Positions 37,189 through 52,100 of a DNA stretch of 64,000 nt are shown here, one piece after another; within the stretch, counting starts at the first letter, position 1, and each line of letters begins with the position of its first letter. A program made the translations under genes and the position numbers. The stretch comes from Apostichopus japonicus. Lineage: Eukaryota > Echinodermata > Holothuroidea > Aspidochirotida > Stichopodidae. The DNA lies in assembly GCF_037975245.1 (NCBI RefSeq), contig NC_092566.1:3224001-3288000 (forward strand), in the 5' to 3' direction. The notes beneath the pieces are model-generated. The model saw nothing but the letters and a program-made list of their open reading frames with translations, was not told where the DNA came from and did not search any database.

Positions 37189-40100
37189 ATGTCATACCAA
37201 GGTCCACCACCACCAACCAATAACAGCCACAACCCGACTACAAATAGTTCAGTCGGGAACATGAGACATGGTCATCCACCTCCTCCCGGTGGTCTCATGA
37301 AAACGGGTGGCTTTGTGCAGCCTATGTACGCACCTCCTGGGGCAAATGGTCCATCCTCTATGGCTCCACCAACAAATGGCAAAGCAGCGCCTCCAAATTA
37401 TGGTGCAGGCATTTCACCACAGAGACCCTATTTCAGTGGACCTGGACCGCAAAATTCCCATCCCAATGTCGGCCAACAAATGCCTGGCCCTGCCCAGTTT
37501 CCACCCAGAGCAACAAACGCTCACCAAATGAATGTACCACGCAGTGGGCCTCACCCAAGAGGGCCTGTTCCAGTTAGTCAGATCAATCAAAACTTTGGTG
37601 GGCCACCTCCTTCAAACTCTTCTCCAAGTTTACATCAAGGAGGGAGAAATTCACAACCACCTCTTTCAATGAGACCACCAGGTGGTCCTTATGGACTCTC
37701 AAATCAAGGGCCTGTGGGGCCTCCTCCTCCTGCAGGGGTGAATAGCAATCTAGTGGTTTCATCCCCTGGGGGACAACAACGATTATCAGGACCACCACCG
37801 CCAGGTCCTGCAATAACCTTAACATCAGGTTCTTTACCAGGAGGACGGTTACCCCCACCAGTTGGTGTTCAGCCCCCTCCAACTTCTGCCTCACACATGG
37901 GGCAAGGTGGCGGAGATTTTCATGCAGGATCATCAGGTAATTTTCTGTTTTTATCACCTCTTCAGCCCCATTTTCACACTGATGATGAAAGATAGCTAGA
38001 TAAAAGGGATACTCCATATATGGTAATATACCATGTGATGGAACCTGCCTGTTTCAGTGAGAAATTAATGCTGTTTCCTTTTGTCGTTTGTCTTGTCAAT
38101 TGTCTTTTTGTAAAAAAATGATATTCTGTCACTTCTTTAGTGAAAGGAGGGCAATTGGTCCTGTCACAAACTGCTAGAGTGTGGTCAGTCTTACAGCTTG
38201 ACCCAAGACAGATACTTGCTGTTTGGTCATTTTTTCATGACCATTATGGGAACTCCCAAATTATTTAAAACGATTTTCCATATTGACAACAAGTTTGATA
38301 GAACGTAACAAAAATGTTCACTTTTCCTTAATGTGTCAGAAGTCGGCAGCATCTTCAGAAGGAGTAAAGAAAACAAAATATCGTCTCAACGATTTTCCTT
38401 ATTTGAACGGGCAGTGCTCGCTTTGGTGTCTATTATTAAGTAACAGATTTTAAGTCACTAATTTGTTTTAGCAACAAAGATTTTAGTGAATTCTTTTATC
38501 AGGGTAGACCAGTAAGACTGCTAATCTTGAGGTGAAATGGAAGACATCAACAGCTGGTGACATTACATGACAGAAATATTCAAGTCGTGTGGAAATAATT
38601 ATGAAACCATGACTTTTATTTAATTTATGTATAGGCCAAATATCCATGTGCATCAGGTTGCTTCATATTGTATCAGTTTCATAGGCTTCATGTTGGATCA
38701 GAGAAAAGGTGCAAACTTTCAAAAGATGTCATTGTTTGAAATGCTTCTAACTTGTGAAACCTAATATATTTCTTGGTTTCTGGGATTTTTTGGTATGCCT
38801 GAGATGAGAGTATTTATCAACTTGCAGTTTTAATCATTTTCTTTTAAGGGGATGAGGGAGGTTAGGGAAAGGTCTCTATTTCAAGCTACAATAAATTTTG
38901 TCTCATATCATTATATCAAGCAATGGGGCATTTTGATTGATTATCTTTATAAAAAACTTTTGTTTTCTCTTTTTTTAAGTCAAGCTTGAAAAGATCAAAT
39001 TTCATTTCAAATAATGAGGAATATTTGCAATTTTTTGAAAAATTCAATGCCCCCCCCACCCCCAATGTGACTTGTACTAGACAGAAAATGTGTCTGAACA
39101 ACAAACTTAGGGTCAAATTTGATGAAAAAAGGTAAATGGGTTCAGAGATCTGTCTCTTGATCCAACATTCACCATACTAGAAAACCTAGTTGGCACATAC
39201 ATCTGTATACACATCTCTGGGAAAACATAGGTTGACTTTGTGGATGGTAAAATTCTGTGAAAGTGGGCTGAGTCCAGGATGTGAAATGCTAAAACGATTC
39301 TGATTTGGTAATATTAAGGAACCCATCAAAGTGTCTTACAGAATACCGTACAAATTGAAGGATGACTTCAGGCACAACACTTTATTTGATACTGTATTTT
39401 GCAGCTGTCAAACCAGGTTGTATTCCTATACCTCCTTTAATTTTTGAGAAATAATTTCCTGATAGAAATCTAGGCCTGTCAATTAAAGATGGTAGACTAC
39501 TTAGTTTAACACACAGACCATCAGGTCATTTCCTCAGATGCAACACGAGCAAACCTCAATGTGAAAATAAGAGACTTTTTTGGCACCAAAATGACATGAT
39601 TTTATTATCCATTACAAAGTTGTCAATGACGTATTGTGTTGAATGTCATCCAGTGGTACTTTGTTGTTTTTATGAAGTTGAAAGAAGATGTTTTGTTTTT
39701 AGAATTGATAAAACAATGGATTAAAATTAACCTTTAGGCCTGCACAGAGGAGCAGGCATCATTGTTTGTTTAGCCTTAAAGGAGCAGTCCAGAGATTTAG
39801 CATATATTAAAACTGAATATCTTTTAAACCAGACAAGCTGAGAAAACTCTACTAGCAATCAAATTTGTCTTTTTCCTTGGACTATAACATACAAGTAGAC
39901 TACTAAAATTCTGCCTAAAGTTATCCTTTAATTTACATCACTCCTCCCTTACCTGTCTTCAAACAACTATGCGTTCCAGTATACCGTATCCTATCCAAAA
40001 TTGCGACCACTGCACCTCCCTCCTTCCCCCCCCCCCCCCCCCATTAAATTGCGTAATTATCAGTTGATATGGTTAAACCTGTGACCAAAGCTTAATTACC

Positions 40101-43100
40101 TGCCATGACGATACAACTGCATGAAAGCAAAACCAACGGCATATTATTGACTTTTCAGTCTGAGTACTTGCAGGTTTTATCTAAATACACGTACAGTATA
40201 TCTAATCTGGTATATATATGTAATTCAATCAAATCAGACTAGATTTTACAGAATTTCGTTGCTGTTATTTTTTGAATATTTTTGTTCAATGTCTTGATTT
40301 CCTGTACATCTTGGTTTAAAATGGTAATTGTTCATCTCAATGAGGCAATTTGCCAGACTACAACAGCAAGAGCAGCGTAGTTTATTGTTTTCAAGATTTT
40401 TAAGTCAACAGGGAAGTTTTTCGTAGGATGTTTATGTGTATATATATATTTCTGGACAATTGTTCAAACTTTCCATAGCAGTTATAATGCACATACTATA
40501 AATGTATTTGGAATGTAATAGAATTTAAATGTTGCATTCTCCATGGTAGGGTTTTCCAAGAGCAACAGGTTCCTTTTGAAGATTCCATGTTTCTTTCCCA
40601 AGTTCCCAGTTTGGGTGACTGAATATTTTGCTAGCTCAAAACATTTCCCATACAGCATTGCTATGTTAACAAAATAGATCTCTATACAGCACTTTCTGTC
40701 ATAGAAAATAAATTTTTGGGTAAAATTATAAGAAAAAAGACACCAATTTGATACAGACCTGTGGTATTACAGTACATGAATATCAGAGCAAAATGTGAAC
40801 AAATGAGCATTGTGGAAAAAAAACAATTATCATCGTGGATGTTTTAAAGTCGCATTGTACAGTCAAATTTTTATTTTTTGGCAATCGCTGAACTGTGACG
40901 AAAGTTTTTGTTTTTACACAAGAACTACTACGTGGAATATCTCAGTTCGAAAACCCTGTACTTCATCAGCAAGCCAAAATGCATCCATTTTTTAAATGCA
41001 GTTTATTTTTAAAAAGCAGTGCTCTTGAGTTGTTGGCTATGGATATGCATGGTTTGCTTTTCAACTCTGTTTGCCAAGAGTTATCACACCTGTTTCCATG
41101 TTTACCCAAAGCTGAGGACTGCGAGCAAAACGTGGCTGGCAATGGATGTGGCACTTCTGCATTTTGTTATTGCTCTTTTTTAAATTAATTGTGACTAAAT
41201 TGTGCATTTTTATCTGTTTTTGGTTTTTGCATGAATTAATTAATGTTACTTAATTTTGAATTAGCAATTGTTGAAAGGAGATATATATACAGTATAGGGA
41301 AATAGAACAGTACAAAATTCTAGCATTTTGAGTGACCAGTAGTTCTACTGCTACTGTCCATTTCAGATGGTACATTATACAGTAGTGCAGTAGCTTATGC
41401 TTGATATATAGAATGGCATTATTAATTTGGTATTACTTACCTACTGTGTCCTATGAAGTTTATTATGCATGCAGTGATGCAAAGATCTACTAAACTCTTA
41501 ACTATAAATAAACTGGAGAAGGCGACTGAAATGACAACAGCAACGAAATGTATCTAACATATTGCTTGTAGCCTCGCCCCTTATTCCCTATTAACATATA
41601 TCTATTGCTTCTGTTTTGAAAAGCTCATGCACAAGATTTCAAAAAAAAAAATTTAAAAATTAGAGATCTGAAAGTTTTTTTGGGGTTGTAGTTTTAGAAA
41701 AGGGTAGAGTTTGTTGACAGGATGTGGAAAATGTTAACTTTTGTGCTTTGGATTTGCTTATTCACTACAGAAAAGAAAGCTTCTGCTCGGCCCTTCCTGG
41801 ACATTCCCCAAGGAGTTGGTCTGATAAAATCCCCCTCAACTGGCTCCCTGGGGCACCTCCCAATGCCTCATCTGGATTACCCACAAACACCCTCCCCGAT
41901 TACTGAAATGCCTGACCCATTAGCCAGCTTTTCAGGTATACAAAGTTACCTTCCTTCTCCCATCCACTGTACTCTTTTGTTCATTTTGTTCAAAGCTCTG
42001 CACATTTCACTAATGATGATTTGCTTGCATCTCTCTCTCTCTCCACCTCTCTCTCTGTGTCTATAATTATCGTCTGCATCTAGCTTCCTCTTAATTTCTT
42101 AAAGCTGACTTCACTTTGCTGTCAATTTCTTGGTCCATCTGTTTCACTCCTCTGCAACGTGGCATAATTTGTCTCTAGTCTAATTGTGAGCGTCTAAGTG
42201 CAAAACTGTTGAGTCTGCAAAATGACAAAAAAAAATAAAACAAACTAACAAATAGTAATAATAATAATGTTGCTGTTCAGTTATTCATGTCAGATCGACG
42301 GTAGTTTGCTTATTAATCTTTTACTTAAAAGCAAAGAATTTTACTATCAAAATCCACAGTTAGACTACATTATTAGTCATACTGTATGCAGCGCCGGCAG
42401 TATCCATTATAAGGTATGTGTCGTGCATTCGACTGAAATGTGGTTTGAGAACATAATAGACTGAAGCTTCAAGAGGTCAACACTGTGATGGCAGTATTGA
42501 ACAATAGCATATATATACAATTGCATATTCCAGAGAATAATTTAGTCTTCAATCTTGCATAACAGTTTTGAAGACTGAGCTTTGTATTGTATGAATATAC
42601 TCCAGGTTCCTGTGTACAAAAACTGCTATGCATCTTTGCACATGCAAAGCAACTTGCCCATTCTGAGTAGCATTTTGCGTTGCGATACCTGATAATTTAT
42701 TCACAGTATTGGATTCAATAATAAGCTATTTGCACTTTCCGTTCAAAAATATGATGCAACAGAAAAGGGGGGAAAAAAAGAAGGAAATTTCAATGCAATG
42801 TAATATATTACTTTTTGTTAGTGGTTTTGTTAGTGGTTTTGTTAGTGTTTGCTGTACCAGCAAAAACTTAAAAAAATTATCTGGAGTAATTCCAAATTTT
42901 TTTCAACAAAAGTGAAGGCCTTTGGAATAAACTGAGCCACCATTTAGTAAGTAGTTACATTTAACCTTAACAGGCTAGGCAGAGAATTTATCATATCATC
43001 TGAAACTGGGAATCATGCCACTAAATCTTGCTTTAAACATCTTGAACATATTGCATGCTTCGAAACTATGCATGACTAAAACACTGTAAGCTATGTTATC

Positions 43101-46100
43101 TATTGGATGCATGTTTAGCAAGAGATTGGTGAAAAGGTACTTGCTTTGCCTGCATTTTAATAAGGCTACTTTGCATAAAGTACAAATTAGCTTCTGTAGT
43201 CAAGGTTCTGTAGGAAAGCAACATGAAGCAACATGCCCATTAAGTACTATGCAGTTATAAGCGTGGAATTTGAAGTACAGCATTGTAGAAAAGCAGCATG
43301 CCTATTACTATGCAGTTATAGACGTGGAATTTGAAGTACAACATCGTAGAAAAGCAACATGCACATTACTCTGCAATTACTGTATAAGAGTGGAATTGAA
43401 GTACAAAATCGTAGAAAAGCAACATGCCTATTACTATGCAGTACCTATAAGCAGAGGAATGGTTAGATTTTTTATCTAGATAGTCCTGGGATTTTGTACT
43501 GTATATAAGAGGTCTGGATAATGTAGATTTTGACTGGGTCATTTTGTTTTTAGGTCTCACTAATTGTTCACCATTTCCCCTCACTGTGGGGTTTTATTTG
43601 TGCAATGTAATTTAACCCTTCCCAATATCCAAGAATAGGTCCTGTAAATTCTGACCTTTTTATACTAGCTACTACTGCATACATAATTATGGTTTCAAGA
43701 GGACAATGCTTTAGTTTCCATGACTCTCTTCGTTGTGCATTCAGAGCTGATTTTGAAGAAGATGTGACGGTTATCAACCCCCCCCCCGGACCCCCCCTCC
43801 CTTCCAACTTCTGCCCTGATAATCCAGATTTTTCTGTAAATGGTTTCCCATACAGCATATTGATTTTCAAATGTAAAGTAAGACAATCTCAATGTTTCTA
43901 CTTTAAAGATGCTTGTGAGGGACCAAACTAGGACGGACAACTCTTAAATTCAAATCAGCCCTGAGCCATCATTACAGTGTTACTATTTACAGCACTCCAT
44001 CTGTGATGGATTTGTAGTACTGTGCCTTACTTATTGATTAGTGTCACTCTTATTTATTGCCTTTCCTTCAATATTTCATTGTGTTTTGTTCAGCACTTAA
44101 GTTTATCACTATTTAATAAAGGTTATCATATTGCAAATTGTTGAATTCTATCAGTTGGCATTAAATGTTAATGATCCTGTAGGGTCAATTAATAGAGAGT
44201 GACTAATAATTAAGAATTTTAATCTAAAAATTTCATATGTGTTGAGAAACATTTAGAGATAAAAATCATCTAGAAATATAAACTATACTTATGAGGAGAA
44301 ATGAGGAGAAATGAAAAAAAAAAGAGAGTAAAAAACGAAGAATCTACAACTCCATATAAAATCACCAGCCCTACACACAATTAAGGCAAATTATTGTTTA
44401 GAATTTATATCAAATTGCAGTGGATCCTGTGATTCCTGTTATTTATATAATGTTCCAAAAAGAAATACTTTTAAGAGAAAAAAAAAAATATGGAGACAAT
44501 CCATGGAGTTGCAGATCTCATCTATATTAGTTATGATCACCATGATGTCATCACTCTGGAGGCACATCAATCATTATCCCCCTCCCCCCCCCTCCCGTCC
44601 CACCGTTATCCCACGACCAAGTTCATCTGCCTCACGGTTTACCAACAGTTTGCGATATATAGGTTTTAAGCACTCACACCTTCATGTAAATGGATATGTT
44701 ACTGTATATCATCTGACCCAAAATTGAACCCGCACCACCTATCCTATATCACTGTGATGGACCTAGTACCTGTCAATTTTCCATGCATGTCCATGGCAAC
44801 TGCTGTTATGGTAACCATTACAGCCCTATTGAATGTTTATTTTCCACACCATGCATTTCCATGGCAACTGTTGTTATGGTATTATCATTATCCAGCCCTA
44901 CCAGGCTGTAACAAGCAACTTACTACAATGTCTCTCATCCCTATTTGCACATTAAAGTTACATAGAGAGGAAATACTGTAGTTGATATCCCTTAATACAA
45001 TTCTCAGCCAAATGAATTGTCTTGTAAATGCTCTTTCGCACAGTATAACTATGAAATCATTTGTAACAGTAAGATACAACCAGCACTTTTTTTCCCTTTT
45101 ACAGTAGGTGCAGTTTTAATTTCTGTTAAATCTGCTTACCAGCAATATGTACAAATCAACTGTGAAGCAACTTTACGATTGTAGTACTTCTAGAACACAA
45201 CATAAGCACACACTGACATCGCAAATTATCTAAAACTCATTGCACTGTAAAGGAAAGATACTTAAAAAAGGATTGGAAAAAAGTTTTTTCTTTATGTTAA
45301 CAACTTCATTTAGTTTTCAAAACTTGCCTGATACTCTAGGGAATAGTTTAGTGTTTAAATTTTTGGTAGCATGAATTGCTACTAGTTGGTTAATATTGTG
45401 TAAGACATGTTTATGCTTTTATAGCAATTTGACCATTTTGCTGAATGAAGCTACTCCTCACTTCCCTATCTGCTAACAACAACTGTACTCTAGCTCTAGC
45501 TGAAAGGGTCACTGTTTTAATCAATAGTTAATGAAAGCAACCAAATATCCTCTGTGATCCCAGAAACAGTGATAGATATCAGATAACATAAACAAGATCA
45601 CAGGTCTTGTTCTCTAGATTTCTAAATAAAGCCAGAATTATTATGGGATGGTCTACGGTAACTTTGCAATGCTCAGGGCATTAATGTTCTCTTAGAAAAT
45701 AATGGTAATGGTGAAGTTTTCTTCGATTTTGCTCTGAAGTTTAGTTCTATCTTTCAGCTTTGTGATTTCAAAATAGTCACTTCAGATTTCTCCAAAATGA
45801 AATTGTTTTTAATATACATGTTCAGTACTTGTGAAGGTTGGAGTCAAAACACTTGGAAAAAGGAAACATTTTCCCCAATACCCTTTGTGCATCGGGTTCA
45901 ACTTTACGGTATAATTCTGCTAAATCGGTGAAGTAATTCATGAAAGTGCTGTATATATATAAAAAGACAAGGTTGATGTTTCCTTCGTAAATGACTATAT
46001 CAAGGTTAGCCATATTCATCCATGCTATTGAAGAGATTGTGTAATAAATGATTATTTCAATGAAGTTATTACAATTTGACTTTTCAAGCAGAGCAAGTAC

Positions 46101-49100
46101 TGTGTCTATCACATTGTCATAGGAGGAAAGATGGGATATTGCCGTATTAGTCACCACGATTGTTGTTGTACAAAGTAGTATAGTGGGCTGTGACCTTTCA
46201 CAGACATCTTCGGGGATATTGTTTCTCTGTCCTATAGTGAATATCATTCTTGACAATATTCGCTTGATTTTTGATATGTATCCCTGTGCACATGTCTACA
46301 TGGATTTTATGAACAAGCCGTTATTGTTTCATACTAATGATATTAAGAACATCACAATATCACATCTCTCTTGAATGTTTAAGGATGTGATTTCTAACTA
46401 AATATCATTGTGGACAAATTTAATATGGCTTCCTGCTCAGTATCTTTCCACTTTTCCAAGAATCATATCAGCATTATAGAAATTACAAATACTGGTAAAT
46501 GTGTCCACGAAATGTAATCAAGAGTTCTAAATTAATAACGAGATGTGGTTTTCATTGTATGAAGTTCATTGTGTAAACAGAGATTGATTGTACGACAGAA
46601 CGGTTACTATGTACCCTTTAGCAGCAGTACCGACCAAACAAACATCAATTAGTCTTTAAAGAGGATGAGAAAGGCACACAACATAATCAAATCTTTCACA
46701 AATTCTTGATTTTTTGCTCTTTGTAGATTTATCTTCCCTTTTTCCACTACACCTTTTCACTTAGCTGAAGACTTCTTTTCACTGTCCTCTGCAATTGTTT
46801 TCTGTTTTTGTTTTCTTAAGAAAACTGATTTTTATTTTGAGGTGTGTCAGTCTATCCAGCAGACCCTCAGGATTTTATTCTTGTTTTTTTGGTCCACAAA
46901 TTAATATAGTCTCGTCTTAAAAGTCCGATGCGAATTTGAGATAAGAGATTACAATACCAAGTCGTCATTTTTAAAACTGTGTGCAGTTTTGTTACTCTAC
47001 AAATTGCTAATTTGACTATTCTGACTGGATTTTACAGCAGATTTGACTGTTTTAGCTCTAAATAAACTGGTTCTGTCTCAAAGAACATCACTAACTTTGG
47101 GACTATCAGCATTTTCATTGAGTTCTTTTAATTTGAAGTCAAGTCACTAAATTTCCTTGACGCGAGTGGAAACGACTTAAGTCTCCGTACGGTTATTTTG
47201 GGGAAAATTATGTCATTTAAGTCTCGTCAAGTCTTCTCATGGTTTCGGACAATGGATGATTTGAGTCATGACTCGTCGTAACACTGATGACCAGATACAA
47301 CCGGTAGTTTTGGTCGTTGGAATCAATGCTCATTAATTAATTTACAATACTCCCATATTTGTCAGATGCTTCTCTTACTTTCCCTATCACTTTTATTTAG
47401 AGACAGTAATGTCATTTTTGAAACACTTCTTTTCACTGCACTACTTGCCTCCCCAATGTCGCTCAGTTTACAATTTTTAGACTCTGGTTATAAAGTCATG
47501 TATATACAGTATGCTTACAGTGCCAGTTTTAAATTTTCTAAAATTAAGGACCATTCTGCAGATCATGGAATATTTTGGTTTACTTTGCTTTGTTTTCTGT
47601 GTGAATAATGATCCTGTTCATCGTTTTCATATTAGGTCCTCCGTCAGAAAGATCGTCTGCTACAGCCTCTCCTATACCATCTCAACATTATGATGCCTTG
47701 GAAGGTGGAACGCCCTACAGTGCACCCATGGGCCCTCCTGGCACCCATGGTCCACCCATTAGACCATCAGGTATATATATATATGAAATGATAAGTTGAT
47801 GAATGATGTTGTTTTATAATAGAGATTTATAACAAGGTCAACAGATGGATGTGCGCTAACAGTACTTAATTATTGCCATTTCGGTGATCCTACTGAGAAA
47901 AACATGATTCCTTCCATTTTACTAACATTGGGCTGTTCCTTACCTCTTACATTTTCACAGGCCCTCAGCAAGGTTATTATGGCCCCCCACCGGTCAGTTC
48001 TGCACCATCATACCCTGGACAGCAGCCTAATCAATTTGGAGCACCCCCCACAAGGCCCATGGGTCCATCAGGTGGTCCTCTTGGTAGACCCCCATCTGGT
48101 CCACCCACTGGTCCACCCACTGGTCCACCCACTGGACCACCAACTGGACCACCAACTGGACTAGGCGTGTCAGCTACTGGTATATATGGTAAGCCCAGAA
48201 AAACAAGTTGTTATGCTTGTTAATAAATACAATCTTATTTTTTTACTATATCTTGTAACGTACAGTAGAAAGTAATATTTTGTCAACTCTTGGAATTTTC
48301 CTTTTTTCTTTCTTGTACATAGTAACTCCAAAAATGTGCTCCTCAAGTGACCTGTCATTACTCTGCGCAAGCTCTTATCGGCCTCCAAACTTCCATACTT
48401 AATAATAATAATAATACACAGTTCTTATAAGGTGCAAATATACACTAAAGTCTATTAGCTGAAAGGCCGGAAAACTACAAAAGCGTTTTGAACCTGGTTA
48501 CAGACTGAGCTTCTTTAATTCTGATCGGAAGGCCATTCCAGAGGATAGCAGAAGAGAACTGAGATTGCGTAGGATTCGGGTAACATGTTCAAACGGTTTA
48601 GTGCGGGTCACCAGTATTGCCGCCGAATTAAGAGTTAACTAATTAACATTGAATGATCTGTTCTGCTTCACCTAATGATATTAATATAAATATAAATATT
48701 AATATAAATATAAAAAATATAAATACCGTTCAGTACACTGTATCAAGGCTAGGGTAAGGAAAACGTCATGCAGTCAGTATTCCCTCCAGATATGTCGTAG
48801 GGAACAAAAAAAGATGATCGCCTTTTGGCAAACTGTTGTTTTTACTGCCTTTCTCAGAATGCATGACCTGAATCATTCATTGGTCCAAGGTGTGACCATC
48901 TACAATCTCCTAAAATTGAAATTTGAGAGCTCAAGCATCCAGAAAAGTAGGTTTCGAAAATATGCCACAACTTTTGTAAGCGGGCCAGAAATGGGGCGTA
49001 TTCCTTAATGTATGGAAAGATTTTTTCTTTTCATTTTCCTTTTCATATAGGCAAGAGGCAGTACCCTCAGCAACAGCCTTATTATGCCCCTCCACCTGGA

Positions 49101-49193
49101 CAACAGGCTCCGCCAAGCGCTGGCGGAGGAATGCCTTCTCAACCTCCACTGCCTAATTCTACAGCAGGAGGTCGCCAACAGGGTATGATGCAG
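37189..49193 (+). CDS. SEC24A: SEC24 exons 1-5: disordered Pro/Gly/Gln-rich N-terminal region
   Basis: About 473 residues of low-complexity sequence rich in Pro, Gly, Gln, Asn and Ser, as expected for the SEC24 tail that precedes the folded core. The borders between exons 1-2, 2-3, 3-4 and 4-5 are all phase 1, so exons 2, 3 and 4 (55, 45 and 76 codons) are symmetric and each could be skipped without frameshift. Exon 4 carries six PP(S/T)G units (residues 393-416) encoded by a 12-bp repeat. Its donor is ambiguous: GT at 48180 or GTAAGC at 48189, differing by nine bases in frame; I chose the second. Exon 2 has no recognisable motif and is the least certain; it is accepted on its acceptor, donor, frame and composition. 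Confidence 0.8.
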
Positions 49194-52100
49194 GTAAAAT
49201 AACAGAGGATTACATTATGGTGCCAAGGAAAAGAGGAAAGCAGAAAAGTAGCAGGAGAGAGAGAGAGGGAGGGGGAGGGAAGTGTGGAGAGGTAATGAGG
49301 GGTGCGAGGGGGAGGTCTAGTGATGGTAGTATGAGGGTCGTAATACTGTAGTTATCATCCATTGACCTTTAGTTTGTTGTATCCTGTTTCTCCTTCCAGC
49401 AAAACCAAGGAGGAGTAAACAACATCAGTTCGGGGATGGGGAACATACATCTACAACAAGGGGACGTCAGAGCCATCAACCTCCTCACAGAGAGACACAT
49501 TTTACCCAAGACAAAAGTAGTACCTCCCAAAGCTAAGATCAGCCTAGATTATCAGAAGATGCAGGTGAACCCAGAGTAAGTCACTTTTTTCTTTTTCCCC
49601 TTTCCTTATTTATTTGGTCTTCAACTTCTTGCAAGTTTAACCAAAACTGGCGAGTAAAAATTAAAATTACGACTCTAGTTAATAAAAACTGGAACGTTTT
49701 TAACCAAGTGTGCATGTTTAATTGGTGAGTAACTCACAGAATTAATGATGATGATGTCAGTGGTAATGTTTATTGATTGTTAGTGTTTATTTCATTCCTT
49801 GGTAAATGTTTATTTATATATTACTGCTCTAGCCACAGTTTGGGCCTTATTGTTACAATTATATTACAAACTTCAACTGTGGTTGCTCCAGCCAATACAC
49901 CTATGTTTACAGAAACAATAGTATAGAATTAGTTGTTATGTATAATTTTAAAAAGACAGGAGTATGTAGAAGTTATGACTTATCAGACTATACTGCAGCA
50001 CACATAATGCAAGTATGATTTTGTGCTAACCCAACTCTGACAATATCCAACGACCCCCCCCTCCCCACCCCCCCCAATTTAAAAGCTTGACGTTCTTTTC
50101 CATCTGCTGTTGACAAGTTTCTCTTTTCTCTTTACAGTGTTTTTCGAAGCACTTTGTCTGCCATTCCACAAACTCAGTCTCTCCTTCAGAAAGCAAGGTT
50201 ACCATTAGGTTTAGTTATTCATCCATTTAGAGATTTATCAGTAAGTAACAATTCCTGTCATATTCAAGAGTACTGTGTTAAATAATTAATTGGTACCCTC
50301 CTTGGGGTGGGTGGTGGGGAGGGGGGACTCTGGAGGGAAGAGTACTTTCTGGCTGTCTAAAATTATAAATATTATCTGAACATAGGAAACAATCAAAGTG
50401 TCAATGTTATAAAACTTTCTTTGAGAAACCATTGATCATATCAGGTGCTTTGTTATGTGAAAGGGTTTCCGATTGGAGGAGGGGGGGAGGGGAACGAAGG
50501 ATATAATTTGTGGGTTTTTGATATTGTTAATGTTGTCAGACCTTAGGAAATCTCAATTGTTAAGATATCAGTTTTTCATGTGAACCTTTAAAGAGTTTTG
50601 TTACATGAAAGCTTACTGCAAATTTACAGGTGTCTTGCCCCATTTTTCCCCCAAAAAATCTTCTAAATAACTAATAAATAAAAGTATTTCTTCCCAAAAG
50701 AAGAAATATGTTATTCTACTAAGTAACTAGTAGTTAATCTTCACCTTTAGATAGGAAACAAAGATATCAGTTCACCAGAAGGACTGCAAACTTTTCAACA
50801 AAATTGGTAGCATTGCATCCGCTGTCAAAATACATGGACTTGTCTACGTTTCTAAAGTTTGATAATTTCGAGATGTCTTTCATTTGTCATTTTGTTCTGA
50901 TTTTTGCAGCATTTGCCAGTTATTCAGTCCAGTGTCATCGTCCGATGCCGGTCTTGTAGGACTTACATTAATCCATTTGTAACTATCCCAGACCAAAGGA
51001 GGTGGAAGTGTAATCTCTGTCATCGAACGAACGACTGTAAGTTCAAGATGGCGGGAATCAGTTTTCTTTTAAAATATACTTGTGGTGATGGCATGTGTGT
51101 ATGTGGTTCAGCAGTTTCACTCACAGAAGTCTAGTGTTTTGTATGGAGGCTACATAAATGCGACATTCCCAATCTCATATCTCTGAAAGTGTAGTAACTA
51201 TAAGTAATATTGGGTTTAAAAGCTCCATTTGCTTTGAATTCTCCAAAGAATGATGTCATCACATACTGAACTGTTAATGAATTTAACATACCTGAAAACA
51301 TCTATTGCTTTTTTCTACCAAAGTTGCACCAGGAAGAATCAAGAAAGTCACAAACTTCAAAGCTTTGCAAAGAAAATGATAAAGCATTCCATTTAAATTT
51401 GTGGGACACAAACTTTTTCTGGATGGGATGTAAACCATCTATCTATCTAAACAAGGAGCAGCAAAATAGTTGTAACCAAATAACTTCTCTCTTGGTTAAA
51501 GAGTACTGACATGTCTGCAGTAATGACATGACTATGTCAGAATGGTACATTACAAAACCAACACAAGGAGCGGTTTTAAGTGAGTCATGACTTTATGTGT
51601 TTGATCTTTGCAGTACCGGAAGAATTTAATTTTGATCCCGTTACTAAAACCTACGGCGAACCACAGAGAAGGCCGGAGATTAAATCTGCAACCATTGAAT
51701 TCATCGCACCGTCTGAGTACATGGTAAGCTATGGGGATCTCCTGCCGGTCATTTCTAGTTCCGCAAAACTTGACAAGCTGCAATCTCTGAAATCACTGAG
51801 AATTCCTTTGGTGAATCTCTGATGGACACTTCTGGGCAAAGTACCCTGCACGTTCCCTTATTTACACATTGTGTTACATATTCAAACTAAGATACGGTTT
51901 GTACCACTCATATCTAGCTCATTTTAGCCACGAAATGTTGCCCATTTTTGGTTCGGCAACTTTACACATGTCTGGTCATTGACCAATCGGAAAGCTTCTT
52001 TGAAGTATTTTCAATCACGTCTGCTGAAACTGAGTTTAAGATTTGAGTGTCAATAAAATTGTATCCAAGTCTCCAAAATGACATAAACTGGACATATTAC

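Larger units (their letters stand above)
41936..47635 (+). other. SEC24 intron 2 (5.7 kb)
   Basis: The longest SEC24 intron. It contains the two tandem repeats above and one unexplained 144-codon minus-strand open frame (45822-46256). I found no further SEC24 exon in it. Confidence 0.6.

Noticed and set aside
37583-38017. 144-codon minus-strand open frame
   Set aside because: Antisense shadow of the proline-rich SEC24 exon 1.
43689-43931. Proline-containing open frame in SEC24 intron 2 as a possible missing exon
   Set aside because: The prolines come from a C run (43778-43797), and no acceptor/donor pair keeps the phase-1 frame.
51724-51822. Continuation of SEC24 exon 9 past the donor as coding sequence
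   Set aside because: The open extension is sequence of the GGGCGCT-TIR element; SEC24 homology stops at EYM and resumes at LRPPQP in exon 10.
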